Below are positions 25,073 to 37,925 of a stretch of DNA of 46,178 nucleotides, one piece after another. The stretch covers positions 1 through 46,178 of the forward strand of contig JARGOP010000037.1 of NCBI GenBank assembly GCA_029233965.1, written 5' to 3'. The first letter of the stretch is position 1. Every line of letters starts with the position of its first letter. The translations under genes were made by a program, and so were the position numbers. The notes beneath the pieces were generated by a model, which ran no database searches, was not told the DNA's origin, and saw only the letters and a list, made by a program, of their open reading frames with translations. This stretch comes from Verrucomicrobiales bacterium (GTDB lineage Bacteria; Verrucomicrobiota; Verrucomicrobiia; Verrucomicrobiales; DEV007).

Positions 25073-27424
25073 ATGAGCGCCTTCCGAAAATGGTTCAGCC
25101 TTGCTCTGGGCGGCAGTCTCTGGCTTACCGCAGGAGGGATAGCTCTTTCTCAGGAGAGCCTCTCAGACCTTCCCTCGTTTCGTGACGGTTGTCGCGCCCT
25201 TGCGGACGCCCGTTATGGAACCGCATCGGATCATCTTCTCGAAGCCCTGGACACCCTTGCAGCAGAAGGTGCAGGCGAGGTGGAAAAAGAATTCGTCACT
25301 TCGCGACTTCTCGAAGCCTGGGTGAAAAATGATGATGCCGGCAAAGCCGTTCAATGGCTTGATAAAAATCCATCACTGGCCCCTTCCTCCGCGAGACTTC
25401 GCTGGACTGCGCTCGCCCTGCAAAAGCAGCTTCGATTTGCCGAAGCAGCCGAAGCCTACAGTCTTCTCCGCGGACTCCCGGGTGATCCTGCCAAGGCTAC
25501 GAAACTCGATCACGCATTTTGCCTCGCGATGAGTGGCGATATCACCGGAGCCAACGAACTTCTCAAAACGGTGTCATCAGTCGCGACACCCGGCGGGATC
25601 CTTCAAGCTGCCCTGATTGCCGGGAAAACATCAGATCATGAAGCGGCGCTGAAGTGGCTTGATGGGGCCGGCGGGAAGATAGATCCACTGGTAAAACTGA
25701 ATCTTCAATCGTGGAACCTGATCAAACTCGGACAGGTTTCCGAGGCGTTCGATCTTATCCTGGAGTCGATCCGGGAAGAGGGCAGCGACGACATTCGACT
25801 TCGAAAGTTCCTCTTGCTTGAGCAGGCAGAGAAGGAGGGAAACACGAATGCCCCGCGCGAGACGCTGGAGCGGTGGGCTGTCGGCGAAAACCAGTCTCTC
25901 GCAGCCGGTGCCTCCCTGTTTCTCGCCCTCACTGAACCTGAGGGGGATGAGCAGCAAAGACAGCTCAGCGAATGGTTGGAGCAACACCCCGGCAGCCCCT
26001 ACTCGGCAGAAGTGAGAATACGCCTACGGACGCCGGGGGGAGGACTTCCTGAGTTGCCACCACCTTCCACAGACTTCGCGAACAATTCTGACTTTTCGAT
26101 CCGGGAGCAATTTTCGCTCGCTTCAGCTCACTACAGCGCGGGCCTCTTTGAGAAAGCGAGTCGGGAATTTTTGAATCTATCCGGAGCGGATCCCCTCGAG
26201 AACCGTTTCCGAAGCCTCTACAACGCCGCTCTCGCCGCTCTCAAAGCGGAAGACTTTGACTCCTTTCTTCTCCACGAAGGCACTCTGAAAAAGCTCAACC
26301 CGAATTCCGGGCGGGTCGCCAACCTGACTTACCTAGCCGGCCTCTTCCGGGCTGCAAAAGCGGAATCCGATGCCCTGACGTATCTTCAGTCCTTCATTCG
26401 AAATAACCCTTCACATCCGAACCGGGTCGAGGCTCAACTTTCTCTCGCCGAAATCCATCTCAACCAGGCACCGGCGCGTCCCCAGGCAGCCCGCCAGATC
26501 CTCGAGTCCCTCGGGACCCAGTCCCTGACACTCTCACAAAATGAGAGACTCGACTATACCGGCGTCTGGTTGGAGTTAGTCGACAACAACGCCGCCAATT
26601 TCACTCAAAAGGCGGAAACCTTCCTGCGCGAATGGCCGGGATCGAACTACTTTGCCGAAGTTTCCATGCTCCTGGCAAGACGCTACTACGAGGAGAACCG
26701 CTTCGAAGAAGCCAATCTTCTCTTTGATCGCATCGCGACGGAGTTTCCTGATTCCCCCTTCTCGGATCTCGCACCACTCTTCTCCGCCAAATCGAGTCCT
26801 CCCGGCGATGAAGCCATTCTCGCCTGGAAAACAATCGCCTACGGCACGGGCCCTTTCAAGATTGAAGGCCTTCACGGATTGGGCCTCCTCTTCTTGAGAA
26901 TGGACCGGTTCGATGAAGCCCGGAATGTCTTCGCGGAGATTCTTGAGAAAGCCGCCCCGGAGTCAGAAATGTATTTCGCGGCGCTCGCCGACACTGGATA
27001 TGCGTACTACCTCGAAGCACTTGATGCGAATCAGGACGAGGAATTATTGCTGCAGGCAGCGGAAGTGTTTTCCACTCTCTCCAGACAATCGGATGCCCCG
27101 ACTTACTGGCGATACTCAGCCGCCCTGAGAAGGGCCCGATGCCTTGAAGCGGTCGGAAATCAGGAAGTCGCCCTCGAACTCTACCGCTCGATTGTCGCAA
27201 ACTCTTCCGACTCGGGGATCGGATTATCAGCCGATAGCGACATCAGAACTCAGGAGTGGGTTTTCCGGGCCGGCTTCTTTGCGATCCGAATCCTGGAGGA
27301 AAACAAGGATTGGCGTGCCGCCATCAAAATGGCGGATGACCTTTCAAGAAAGAACGGACCGAGAGCAATCGAGGCCTCGAACCTTGCCGAGCAAATGCGG
27401 CTGAAGCATTGGGTCTGGGACTGA
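25073..27424 (+). CDS. Secreted tetratricopeptide-repeat protein
   Basis: A 783-residue exported protein with a signal peptide (about 1-26, ending GIALSQ). Most of the chain is helical repeat (TPR or TPR-like): KQLRFAEAAEAYSLLRGL, ARRYYEENRFEEANLLFDRI and MDRFDEARNVFAEIL are examples. Such scaffolds bind proteins in the periplasm or outer membrane; no catalytic motif is seen. The ATG at 25073 is used; a GTG four codons upstream overlaps the preceding stop. It is the last gene of the rightward run, with no clear terminator in the 69 bp before the convergent HAD gene. Confidence 0.85.
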   Translation: MSAFRKWFSLALGGSLWLTAGGIALSQESLSDLPSFRDGCRALADARYGTASDHLLEALDTLAAEGAGEVEKEFVTSRLLEAWVKNDDAGKAVQWLDKNPSLAPSSARLRWTALALQKQLRFAEAAEAYSLLRGLPGDPAKATKLDHAFCLAMSGDITGANELLKTVSSVATPGGILQAALIAGKTSDHEAALKWLDGAGGKIDPLVKLNLQSWNLIKLGQVSEAFDLILESIREEGSDDIRLRKFLLLEQAEKEGNTNAPRETLERWAVGENQSLAAGASLFLALTEPEGDEQQRQLSEWLEQHPGSPYSAEVRIRLRTPGGGLPELPPPSTDFANNSDFSIREQFSLASAHYSAGLFEKASREFLNLSGADPLENRFRSLYNAALAALKAEDFDSFLLHEGTLKKLNPNSGRVANLTYLAGLFRAAKAESDALTYLQSFIRNNPSHPNRVEAQLSLAEIHLNQAPARPQAARQILESLGTQSLTLSQNERLDYTGVWLELVDNNAANFTQKAETFLREWPGSNYFAEVSMLLARRYYEENRFEEANLLFDRIATEFPDSPFSDLAPLFSAKSSPPGDEAILAWKTIAYGTGPFKIEGLHGLGLLFLRMDRFDEARNVFAEILEKAAPESEMYFAALADTGYAYYLEALDANQDEELLLQAAEVFSTLSRQSDAPTYWRYSAALRRARCLEAVGNQEVALELYRSIVANSSDSGIGLSADSDIRTQEWVFRAGFFAIRILEENKDWRAAIKMADDLSRKNGPRAIEASNLAEQMRLKHWVWD

Positions 27425-27493
27425 GCGAAGCCCTCATGCGCAGGGTGACCGATCTGCCTTCCTCCAGGGGATACGGAGCGGAAGCTCAAATCA

Positions 27494-28150
27494 CTAACGT
27501 CCCGCCTCGAAGGAAAGAGCGCATTCGATGAGTTCCCCCGGGTGGTCGATGCAGAAATCAGGCCCTTCGGTTTCCATCGCTTCGCGACCATTCGCCCCCC
27601 AGCATACCGCGAGGCCACTGACTTTACTGTCTCTCGCCGCTTCCATATCCCGGGTTTCATCGCCCACATAAATCGCGTGACCCGGCGTAAGTGACTCCTT
27701 TTTCAACACGCTGAGGATCCGGTGCGATTTCCCGAAAAGGCTCACTCCTGCTTCAATGAATGAAAAACACTCCAACAAGCCGAAACGGCGAAGCACAAGC
27801 CTGACATTCTCCGCAGAATTCGAACTCAGGACTCCAAGCCGGAACCCCGCCCTGTGAAGTTCGAGAACAGCCTCTTTCGTCCCCTGAATCATTTCCACCT
27901 GATCCATCTGCTGATGAAGCACCTTTCGAATGTGAGCACCAAGTTTCACCGCGAGAACGCGTGAAATCCCCAAGTGATCAAGGAGCGCCCGGGTGTTCAA
28001 TTTCCGCAGCTCCCTCGCCTCGTCAAGCGCCACCGTTTTCAGCCCGTAATCGGGAGCGAGGTCATTGAAAATGCCGATTCCTGTTTCAAGCGTATTGGCG
28101 AGAGTGCCGTCGAAATCGAAGATCAATAAAGGCTTGGAATGAACGGCCAT
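27494..28150 (-). CDS. HAD-superfamily phosphatase, Gph-like
   Basis: A 218-residue HAD hydrolase with motif I DFDGTLANT near residue 10, motif II LGVLSSNSAEN, motif III lysine in LFGKSHRIL and motif IV YVGDETRDMEAA. A helical cap lies between motifs I and II. It resembles phosphoglycolate phosphatases, which repair 2-phosphoglycolate, but the exact substrate is uncertain. The ATG at 28150 puts motif I at the usual distance; upstream sequence in frame is not HAD-like. Confidence 0.87.
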   Translation of the reverse strand: MAVHSKPLLIFDFDGTLANTLETGIGIFNDLAPDYGLKTVALDEARELRKLNTRALLDHLGISRVLAVKLGAHIRKVLHQQMDQVEMIQGTKEAVLELHRAGFRLGVLSSNSAENVRLVLRRFGLLECFSFIEAGVSLFGKSHRILSVLKKESLTPGHAIYVGDETRDMEAARDSKVSGLAVCWGANGREAMETEGPDFCIDHPGELIECALSFEAGR

Positions 28151-28290
28151 TACCCGCACACTCTCCGACCCGGCGCGTGATTCGCAAGCAATCTCTCGTT
28201 CCAAAATCTCCAGCGTTTAGCGTCATTCAGGCCCGGCTCAGGCTTGAATTACCAGCGCCGTGCCACAGATTACAGACTTCTAATTTTTCT

Positions 28291-31026
28291 ATGAAAATCA
28301 TCGCAAACATTACGTCCGGCATCATCGTCGGCCTGGCCGGCAGCTTGATCCTGACAGGCACATTTTCGCTGTCTCTCGTCGCGCAGGACGACGGCCCGAA
28401 GTTTCCCGATGCTGAGGCTGAAATCGTGCCCGAAGAACTCTTCGTCGTGCCGGAAGGCCTTGAAGTCACCGTCTGGGCGACCTCACCCCGGCTTTACAAC
28501 CCGACCAATATCGACATCGACAAAGACGGCCGCATCTGGGTCGCCGAAGGGGTCCGCTACCGGAAGAACCACGAGCGTCAACCCGGGGGCGACCGCATCG
28601 TCGTTCTCGAAGATACAAATGGCGACGGCACCGCAGACTCCAGCCACACCTTTGTTCAGGAGCCGCTGCTGGTGGCTCCTCTCGGCGTCGCCGTGATCGA
28701 TAATCAGATCGTCGTCTCCCAGCCCCCTCACCTGCTCGTTTACACCGACGAAGACCGCGACCTGAAATTCGATCCTGCCGTTGATAAGCGCGAAGTTCTC
28801 CTCACCGGTTTCAACGGACAGAACCACGACCACTCACTCCACTCCGTAACCGTCGGCCCCGATGGAAAGTGGTATTTCAATCAGGGCAACTGCGGGGCTC
28901 AGTTCACCGACAAATCAGGACAGACTTTTACCGTCTTCGGTTCCTACCGTCCCAAGCCGATCGGGCCGTTCGAGTATCCCCACGACGGAGCGGCTCTTGC
29001 CGGAAAACCGAGCGATGACGGCCACGTTTATGTCGGCGGATTCACCGTCCGCATGAATCCGGACGGCACCGACGCCGAGATTATCGGCCACAACTATCGC
29101 AACTCCTACGAGCAGTCGATCAGCTCTTTCGGCGATGTCTTTCAAAACGATAACGATGATCCACCCGCCTGCCGCGTCAGTTGGGTCATGGAGTATGCCA
29201 ACTTCGGGTTCTCCTCCAACGACGGGCAGCGCACCTGGCGGGTCGATAAACGTCCGGGGCAAACGATCCCGACGGCCGAGTGGAGGCAGGACGATCCCGG
29301 AATCACCCCGGCCGGCGACGTCTACGGCGGAGGTTCTCCGACCGGCAACGTCTACTACGAGAACGGTGCGCTCGGCGATGAGTGGATCGGCACGTTCCTC
29401 GCCTGCGAAGCCGGAAGGAACGTGGTCTTCGGTTATCAGCCCGAACTCGAAGGAGCCGGTTTCAAGCTCGACCGCATGGATTTCATGACGAGCAACGCGG
29501 AAGGCGAATTTGCCGGGTCCGATTTCCTCGGCGGCAGCGACAGCGTCAAGGACGACACGAAGACCCTCTTCCGCCCGTCAGACATTGCAATCGGCCCGGA
29601 CGGAGCGCTGTATGTTTCCGATTGGTATGACCCCCGTGTGGGAGGTCACCAGGACCTCGACGAAACCTGTTCCGGCGCGATCTACCGGATTGCTCCGAAA
29701 GGATTCAAATCCGTTGTCCCTGAAATTGATCTCGACACGATCGAAGGTCAGATCCTCGCCCTCAAGTCCCCTGCCCCCAATGTTCGCGCCCTCGGTTTCG
29801 AACGCCTCAAGGCCCAGGGCCGCGCTGCCCTCGATCCGGTTGCCGAACTGCTCGAGGATGAAAACCCCTACATCCAGGCTCGCGCCATTTACCTCCTATA
29901 CCAGCTTGGCATCAGCGGTCCGCGTGTCGCCGGTTATCCTTCTGAGCAAGCCACCCCGGAGCTGAAGATCGCCGCTTACCGCGCAATGCGTCGCGCAAAT
30001 CTCGACTTCCTCTCCAGCGCGATGCGTCTTGCCGCCGATCCAAATCCCGCAGTCCGGCGCGAGGTCGCCCTCTCAATGCGCAATGAAACCATCGAAACGG
30101 CCGAAGAGATTCTCGTGATGGTTGCCTCAGGTTTCGACGGCGAAGACCGCAGCTATCTCGAGGCTCTGGGAACCGGTGCGGCCGGCAAGGAGAAGGAAAT
30201 CTACAATGCGATGAAAGCCGCCATCGGCAGTGACGATCCCCGCGCCTGGAGCGAGCCTTTCGCGGCGATCGCCTGGCGCCTTCACCCTTCCTCTGCGGTT
30301 GAGGACTTTACTGTCCGCGTCAAAAACGAAGGACTCCCCCGGAAACTCCGCAAGCAGGCTCTCGACGCCCTTGCCTTCATCAACACCCGGACCGCTGTCG
30401 ATGCGATGTTGAATCTGGCGATGTTAGACACCCCCTTCAAGTCCGATGCAACGTGGTGGCTCATGAACCGCGCCAACAACCACTGGCAGCAGTATGACCT
30501 CATGACGCAACTCAAGGAGCGGGGCATCTACGACCCTGCCAAAGTGGTCATCCAGGAGATCACCACGCCGGAGCCTGACGAGGCCATAAAGAATGCCATC
30601 ACCGTCGAGCAGGTTCTTGCTCTCAAGGGCGATCCGGCCAAAGGGAAAATCACCTCAGCCCGCTGCATCATGTGCCATGAAATCGGCGGCATGGGCGTGC
30701 AGTTCGGCCCGGCTCTTGATGGCTGGGGGAAAACCCAAACCGAGGAAGTGATCGCCCGCTCAATCGTCGATCCCAGTGCGGATATCGCGCATGGTTTTGA
30801 CGGCACCGAAGTCAAAATGAAGGACGGCAAAACCGTTCACGGCATGGTCATTCAGGACGGCAATCCTCTCATCACTGTGAGTATGGGAGGTGTCACCCAG
30901 TTGATCCCGAAAGGTCAAATCAAAGGAAAGCCGAAGATGCAGCGCTCCCTCATGATGTCAGCGGCGCAACTGGGCCTGACCGCGCAGGACGTCGCCGACC
31001 TCGTCGCCTACATGAAGGAAAACTGA
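28291..31026 (+). CDS. PVC-type haem-binding (CxxCH) secreted protein
   Basis: A 911-residue exported protein. The N-terminus is hydrophobic (signal peptide to about 34, FSLSLVAQ). The beta-propeller domain spans about 50-470, with NPTNIDIDKDGRIWVAEGVR, VLEDTNGDGTAD and YVSDWYDPRVGGHQD. HEAT-like repeats extend to about 780. The cytochrome-c module has CIMCH at 792-796 with a GVQFGPAL loop, followed by SIVDPSADIAHGF and a beta-sandwich-like tail. It is probably periplasmic and redox-linked. It is a paralogue of the protein at 10602-13202 with a different C-terminal module. It stands alone between the HAD gene and gyrB. Confidence 0.9.
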   Translation: MKIIANITSGIIVGLAGSLILTGTFSLSLVAQDDGPKFPDAEAEIVPEELFVVPEGLEVTVWATSPRLYNPTNIDIDKDGRIWVAEGVRYRKNHERQPGGDRIVVLEDTNGDGTADSSHTFVQEPLLVAPLGVAVIDNQIVVSQPPHLLVYTDEDRDLKFDPAVDKREVLLTGFNGQNHDHSLHSVTVGPDGKWYFNQGNCGAQFTDKSGQTFTVFGSYRPKPIGPFEYPHDGAALAGKPSDDGHVYVGGFTVRMNPDGTDAEIIGHNYRNSYEQSISSFGDVFQNDNDDPPACRVSWVMEYANFGFSSNDGQRTWRVDKRPGQTIPTAEWRQDDPGITPAGDVYGGGSPTGNVYYENGALGDEWIGTFLACEAGRNVVFGYQPELEGAGFKLDRMDFMTSNAEGEFAGSDFLGGSDSVKDDTKTLFRPSDIAIGPDGALYVSDWYDPRVGGHQDLDETCSGAIYRIAPKGFKSVVPEIDLDTIEGQILALKSPAPNVRALGFERLKAQGRAALDPVAELLEDENPYIQARAIYLLYQLGISGPRVAGYPSEQATPELKIAAYRAMRRANLDFLSSAMRLAADPNPAVRREVALSMRNETIETAEEILVMVASGFDGEDRSYLEALGTGAAGKEKEIYNAMKAAIGSDDPRAWSEPFAAIAWRLHPSSAVEDFTVRVKNEGLPRKLRKQALDALAFINTRTAVDAMLNLAMLDTPFKSDATWWLMNRANNHWQQYDLMTQLKERGIYDPAKVVIQEITTPEPDEAIKNAITVEQVLALKGDPAKGKITSARCIMCHEIGGMGVQFGPALDGWGKTQTEEVIARSIVDPSADIAHGFDGTEVKMKDGKTVHGMVIQDGNPLITVSMGGVTQLIPKGQIKGKPKMQRSLMMSAAQLGLTAQDVADLVAYMKEN

Positions 31027-31057
31027 TCCGGAAACCGGCGTTTCTTTCCCCAAATTC

Positions 31058-31089
31058 AACAGGGTTGGATCGTTGATCCAACCCTGTTT
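31058..31089 (+). terminator. Strong hairpin downstream of the second PVC haem gene
   Basis: A perfect 14-bp inverted repeat (AACAGGGTTGGATC / its complement) around a 3-nt core at 31072-31074 follows the stop by 31 bp. Only three T residues follow, so termination would be by a strong stem with a weak tract. It could end transcripts before gyrB. Confidence 0.7.
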
Positions 31090-33971
<2,882 letters not shown>

Positions 33972-34015
33972 TCACAAGGTCCTCGACTTCTTTTCTTCTC
34001 AACTTCTTTTCTGCT

Positions 34016-34038
34016 GACCGCAAAGCGGTCGTTTTCTT
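34016..34038 (+). terminator. Terminator-like hairpin abutting the gyrA start codon
   Basis: A 6-bp stem (GACCGC / GCGGTC) with an AAA loop is followed by GTTTTCTT and then the gyrA ATG at 34039. The arrangement is like a weak intrinsic terminator or a translation-blocking hairpin between gyrB and gyrA. Effect on gyrA expression is inference. Confidence 0.5.
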
Positions 34039-36708
34039 ATGGCTGACAACGATCCCGCCCCCGAAGTCTCTCATCACGATAGGCACATCGAGCCTATTTC
34101 CGTGGCCGATGAGATGTCGAATTCGTTCCTCGACTACTCCATGTCGGTCATCATCTCACGGGCATTGCCGGATGCCCGTGACGGCCTCAAACCCTCCCAG
34201 CGACGCATCCTCCTTGCGATGAATGACCTTGGTCTCGCCCCGGGGAAGAATTACCGAAAGTGCGCCAAGATTTGCGGCGATACCTCCGGTAACTATCATC
34301 CGCACGGGGAAGCGACGATCTACCCCACACTCGTGAACATGGCCCAGCCGTGGACAATGCGGGAAATTCTGATTCAGGGTCAGGGTAACTTCGGTTCCGT
34401 TGAAGGCGATCCCCCGGCCGCGATGCGATACACCGAGGCCCGCCTTACCCACATCGGCCATGTCCTCATGACGGACATGGAGAAGGACACTGTCGATTTC
34501 ATCCAGAACTACGACGAAACCCGCCAGGAGCCCGTCGTTTTTCCCGCGGCGATTCCGAATCTTCTTGTGAACGGCGGAACCGGTATCGCCGTCGGCATGG
34601 CGACGAACATCCCGCCTCACAATCTCGGTGAGGTCATCGACGGAGTTTGTGCAACGATCGACAACCCCGATATCACTCATGAGGAACTCCTTCAGCTCAT
34701 CAAAGGACCGGATTTCCCGACCGGATGTACCATTCTCGGTCAGAAAGGCGTTCAGGATTATTCCCGCACCGGTCGTGGCTCGATTCGAGTGAGAGGTCGC
34801 GCCACCGTTGAGGAAACGAAAACGGGGCGCGAACAAATCATCATCACGGAGATCCCCTACGTCGTGAACCGGGCCCGACTCGTCGAACGAATCGCGGAAC
34901 TGGCGAACCAGAAAATTCTCCCCGAGATTTCAGCGGTGCGCGATGAGTCGGATGAAAACACCCGCGTCGTCGTCGATCTGAAGCGTGACTCACGGGCTCA
35001 GGTCGTCCTGAACAATCTCTACAAGCACACCGCGCTGGAGTCCTCCTATTCCGCCAACATGCTGGCGATCGACGACCGTCGTCCGAAACTCCTTTCGGTG
35101 AAAGACGCTCTCGTTTGTTACATCGAGCATCGTCGCGAAGTGATTCTCCGCCGGACCCGGTGGTTGCTTGCCCAGGCCGAGAAGAACGCGGAGAAGCTCG
35201 AAGCGTATCTCCTCGCCCTCGGGAATCTGGATGACTTCATCCGGATGATTCGTGATTCGAAAACGCGGGATGAAGCGCGCGAGAAAATCAAAGCCTACAC
35301 CTTCAGCCCGGCAGATGTTGAAGCCCTCGGCATTCTCCTTCGCGATCAGCCCAGCCTCAAGATCGAACCCGGCCGCTACGTCTTCACCGACACGCAGGTC
35401 AACCACATCCTTGAACTGCGCCTCTACCAGCTTGTGGGACTAGAGCGGGATAAGATCAAAGCGGACTACGACGAGCTCATTGAAACAATCAAGGACCTCC
35501 TCGACATTATCGCCCGTGAAGAGCGCGTCCTCCAGATCATCAAAGATGAGCTCCGTGAAATTCAGGAAAAATGGGCGACTCCACGGAAGACTGATTTTGC
35601 AGCCTACGAAGGGGAAATCGCCAATGTCGATCTCATCGCGAATGAATCGAATGTCATCACGATTTCTCATCGTGGCTACATCAAGCGAACCCTTGCGACC
35701 GAGTTCAGGACCCAGGCCCGCGGCGGAAAAGGTCTCAAAGGCATGGAAACGCGGGAAGTCGTCGACGAGGCGGAAGAAGCGGATTTCGTCGAGCACCTCT
35801 TCGCGGCAACCTCGCACGATTACCTCATGTTCTTCACGAACACGGGACGCGTTTACATCGAACGGGTTTATCAAATCCCGGAAGGCAGTCGGATCGCCAA
35901 AGGGCGCTCGATTAAGAACCTCCTCAATCTGAAGCCCGAGGAGTCCATTGCTTCCGTGCTCCGCATCGTGGCGGTTGGTAACGAAGACAAAGACGCCACC
36001 TTTGTCGACGATCAGTTTGTCCTCTTCGCGACACGCAGCGGAAAGGTGAAAAAGACCAAACTCTCCGACTTCCGGAACTTCCGGAAAGACGGGATCATCG
36101 CGATCAAGATCGAGGAGGGCAACGAACTCATCGATGTGAAGATGACCGACGGGACGGATGACATCTCACTCGTGACCAGCAAAGGCTACGCAGTTCGCAC
36201 CAGCGAATCGAACATCCGCTCCATGGGTCGTCCTTCCTCGGGAGTTGCCGGAATCCGCCCGGGACCCGATGATTTTCTCGTCTCTCTCGAAGTGGTGAAC
36301 AATGACGAACAGCTTCTCGTCGTGAGCGAAAAAGGTCTCGGCAAACGAACTCCGTTCGAAGACTACCCGACCAAGGGCCGCGGCGGCAAAGGAGTCATCA
36401 CGATGAAAGTGACCGAAAAAACCGGCCGCGTCGTCTGTGCCCTCCGCGTCGCAGAGGAAGATGATGTCATGCTCATGACGAACAAGGGGCAGTCGGTTCG
36501 TATCAAGGCTTCGAGCGCGAGACTCACGGGCCGGAACGCTCAGGGCGTCATTCTCATGAAGACCAAGGAAGGTGAGTTCATCCAGGATGTCGCCCGCGTC
36601 GTGAATGAGGAAGAGGACGAGGTCGAAAGCCAGGTGGAAGAGTCCGGGGAGATCCAAGACTCCGCGGAAATCGAAAACGAAACCCCGCCGGCGGAGGAGC
36701 AGGAGTAA
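34039..36708 (+). CDS. gyrA: DNA gyrase subunit A
   Basis: An 889-residue breakage-reunion subunit of gyrase. The catalytic tyrosine is Tyr131 in PPAAMRYTEARL. The quinolone-binding region reads HPHGEATIYPTL: the positions corresponding to E. coli Ser83 and Asp87 are Ala92 and Pro96. The C-terminal beta-pinwheel includes a GyrA-box-like QARGGKGLKG and a second RGGKGV element. The tail is highly acidic (EEEDEVESQVEESGE). It is 67 bp downstream of gyrB and starts directly after a hairpin, with no Shine-Dalgarno. M42 peptidase follows 21 bp later. Confidence 0.95.
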   Translation: MADNDPAPEVSHHDRHIEPISVADEMSNSFLDYSMSVIISRALPDARDGLKPSQRRILLAMNDLGLAPGKNYRKCAKICGDTSGNYHPHGEATIYPTLVNMAQPWTMREILIQGQGNFGSVEGDPPAAMRYTEARLTHIGHVLMTDMEKDTVDFIQNYDETRQEPVVFPAAIPNLLVNGGTGIAVGMATNIPPHNLGEVIDGVCATIDNPDITHEELLQLIKGPDFPTGCTILGQKGVQDYSRTGRGSIRVRGRATVEETKTGREQIIITEIPYVVNRARLVERIAELANQKILPEISAVRDESDENTRVVVDLKRDSRAQVVLNNLYKHTALESSYSANMLAIDDRRPKLLSVKDALVCYIEHRREVILRRTRWLLAQAEKNAEKLEAYLLALGNLDDFIRMIRDSKTRDEAREKIKAYTFSPADVEALGILLRDQPSLKIEPGRYVFTDTQVNHILELRLYQLVGLERDKIKADYDELIETIKDLLDIIAREERVLQIIKDELREIQEKWATPRKTDFAAYEGEIANVDLIANESNVITISHRGYIKRTLATEFRTQARGGKGLKGMETREVVDEAEEADFVEHLFAATSHDYLMFFTNTGRVYIERVYQIPEGSRIAKGRSIKNLLNLKPEESIASVLRIVAVGNEDKDATFVDDQFVLFATRSGKVKKTKLSDFRNFRKDGIIAIKIEEGNELIDVKMTDGTDDISLVTSKGYAVRTSESNIRSMGRPSSGVAGIRPGPDDFLVSLEVVNNDEQLLVVSEKGLGKRTPFEDYPTKGRGGKGVITMKVTEKTGRVVCALRVAEEDDVMLMTNKGQSVRIKASSARLTGRNAQGVILMKTKEGEFIQDVARVVNEEEDEVESQVEESGEIQDSAEIENETPPAEEQE

Positions 36709-36729
36709 GACAAGAAAGCAACAAAAATC

Positions 36730-37803
36730 ATGGACAAGGAAGCCAGATCATTTCTCTATGAACTCCTCAACACGCCAAGCCCGACGGGGTTTGAGGTAAA
36801 AGGACAACGCGTCTGGGCAAATCGCTGCCGCCAGTTTGCCGACGCTGTCGAAAGCGACACCTACGGCAGCGCCTGGGCAACAGTCAAAGGCACCGATGAA
36901 AACGCCCCGACGATCATGATCGAGGCGCATGCGGACGAGATCGGATTCATCGTCAAATACATCACCGACGACGGCTACCTTCACGTTGACCGGATCGGTG
37001 GCTCGGACTGGGCTACCGCCCGCGGCCGTCGTCTTACCATCTTCGGAGACAAGGGTGATGTCCTCGGCATCATCGGCAACACTGCCATTCACATTCGTGA
37101 TCGCAAGGATGGCGAGAAGGCTCCTGAAGTTCATGAGCTCTACGTCGACATCGGCGCAAAATCTGCCGATGAGGTGAAGGAGATGGGAATCCGGGTCGGA
37201 CACCCTTCCGTTTATGCCGACAGCGCGGTTCCGTTTGGAAAGAACCAGATCGTCGGACGCGCCCTCGACAACCGCATCGGTGGCTTCATCATCTCGGAGG
37301 TGACCCGTCGCCTTGCTCAGGATAAGCCCAGGGCCACCTGTATCGCCCTCAACGCAGTGCAGGAAGAGATCGGGGGCTATGGGGCGAAGATGGCGGCGTA
37401 TCGCCTCCAGCCTGACATTTGCATCGTTCTCGATGTCACCCACGCGACAGACAGCCCTGAGATCAAGCATTCACAGCACGGAAAGATCACACTGGGCGGT
37501 GGACCCTCCATCACCCATGGCACCTGCAATCATCCTCAAGTGGTGCAGCGAATCATCGACCAGGCCGCGGCACACGAAATCCCGCTGCAACATGAGTCTT
37601 CTTCCCGCTATTCCGGGACAGACACAGATTCCATCTACCATCTTCGCAGCGGCATTCCCTGCGGGCTGATTTCTCTTCCGCTCCGCTACATGCATTCGAT
37701 TGTCGAGATGGCGGATTTTGGGGATGTCGAGAAGGTCATCGATTTGATGACTGCGGTGGTTCGCTCGATCCAGACGGACGACCGTTTTGCGGTCGAGATT
37801 TAG
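36730..37803 (+). CDS. M42-family metal-dependent aminopeptidase
   Basis: A 357-residue cytoplasmic aminopeptidase/glutamyl aminopeptidase-like enzyme of family M42. Visible metal and catalytic motifs: EAHADEIGFIV (His), RALDNRIGG (bridging Asp), AVQEEIGGYGAK (catalytic and ligand Glu), VLDVTHATD (Asp) and the late HSIVEMADFGDV (His). The length fits the family. Such enzymes release N-terminal residues from short peptides and often form large tetrahedral complexes. It follows gyrA by 21 bp and is probably co-transcribed, without a clear functional link. Confidence 0.92.
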   Translation: MDKEARSFLYELLNTPSPTGFEVKGQRVWANRCRQFADAVESDTYGSAWATVKGTDENAPTIMIEAHADEIGFIVKYITDDGYLHVDRIGGSDWATARGRRLTIFGDKGDVLGIIGNTAIHIRDRKDGEKAPEVHELYVDIGAKSADEVKEMGIRVGHPSVYADSAVPFGKNQIVGRALDNRIGGFIISEVTRRLAQDKPRATCIALNAVQEEIGGYGAKMAAYRLQPDICIVLDVTHATDSPEIKHSQHGKITLGGGPSITHGTCNHPQVVQRIIDQAAAHEIPLQHESSSRYSGTDTDSIYHLRSGIPCGLISLPLRYMHSIVEMADFGDVEKVIDLMTAVVRSIQTDDRFAVEI

Positions 37804-37925
37804 AATTCTTCCGGACCCATCCCTGCGTTCGGGACTTCTCTTTCCGGGGAAATCTCCTTCCGGGGATCACGCAACCGCCCTCTTGAAACACGGAAAACGC
37901 GCCGGGGGATTATCGCCCCTGAAGA

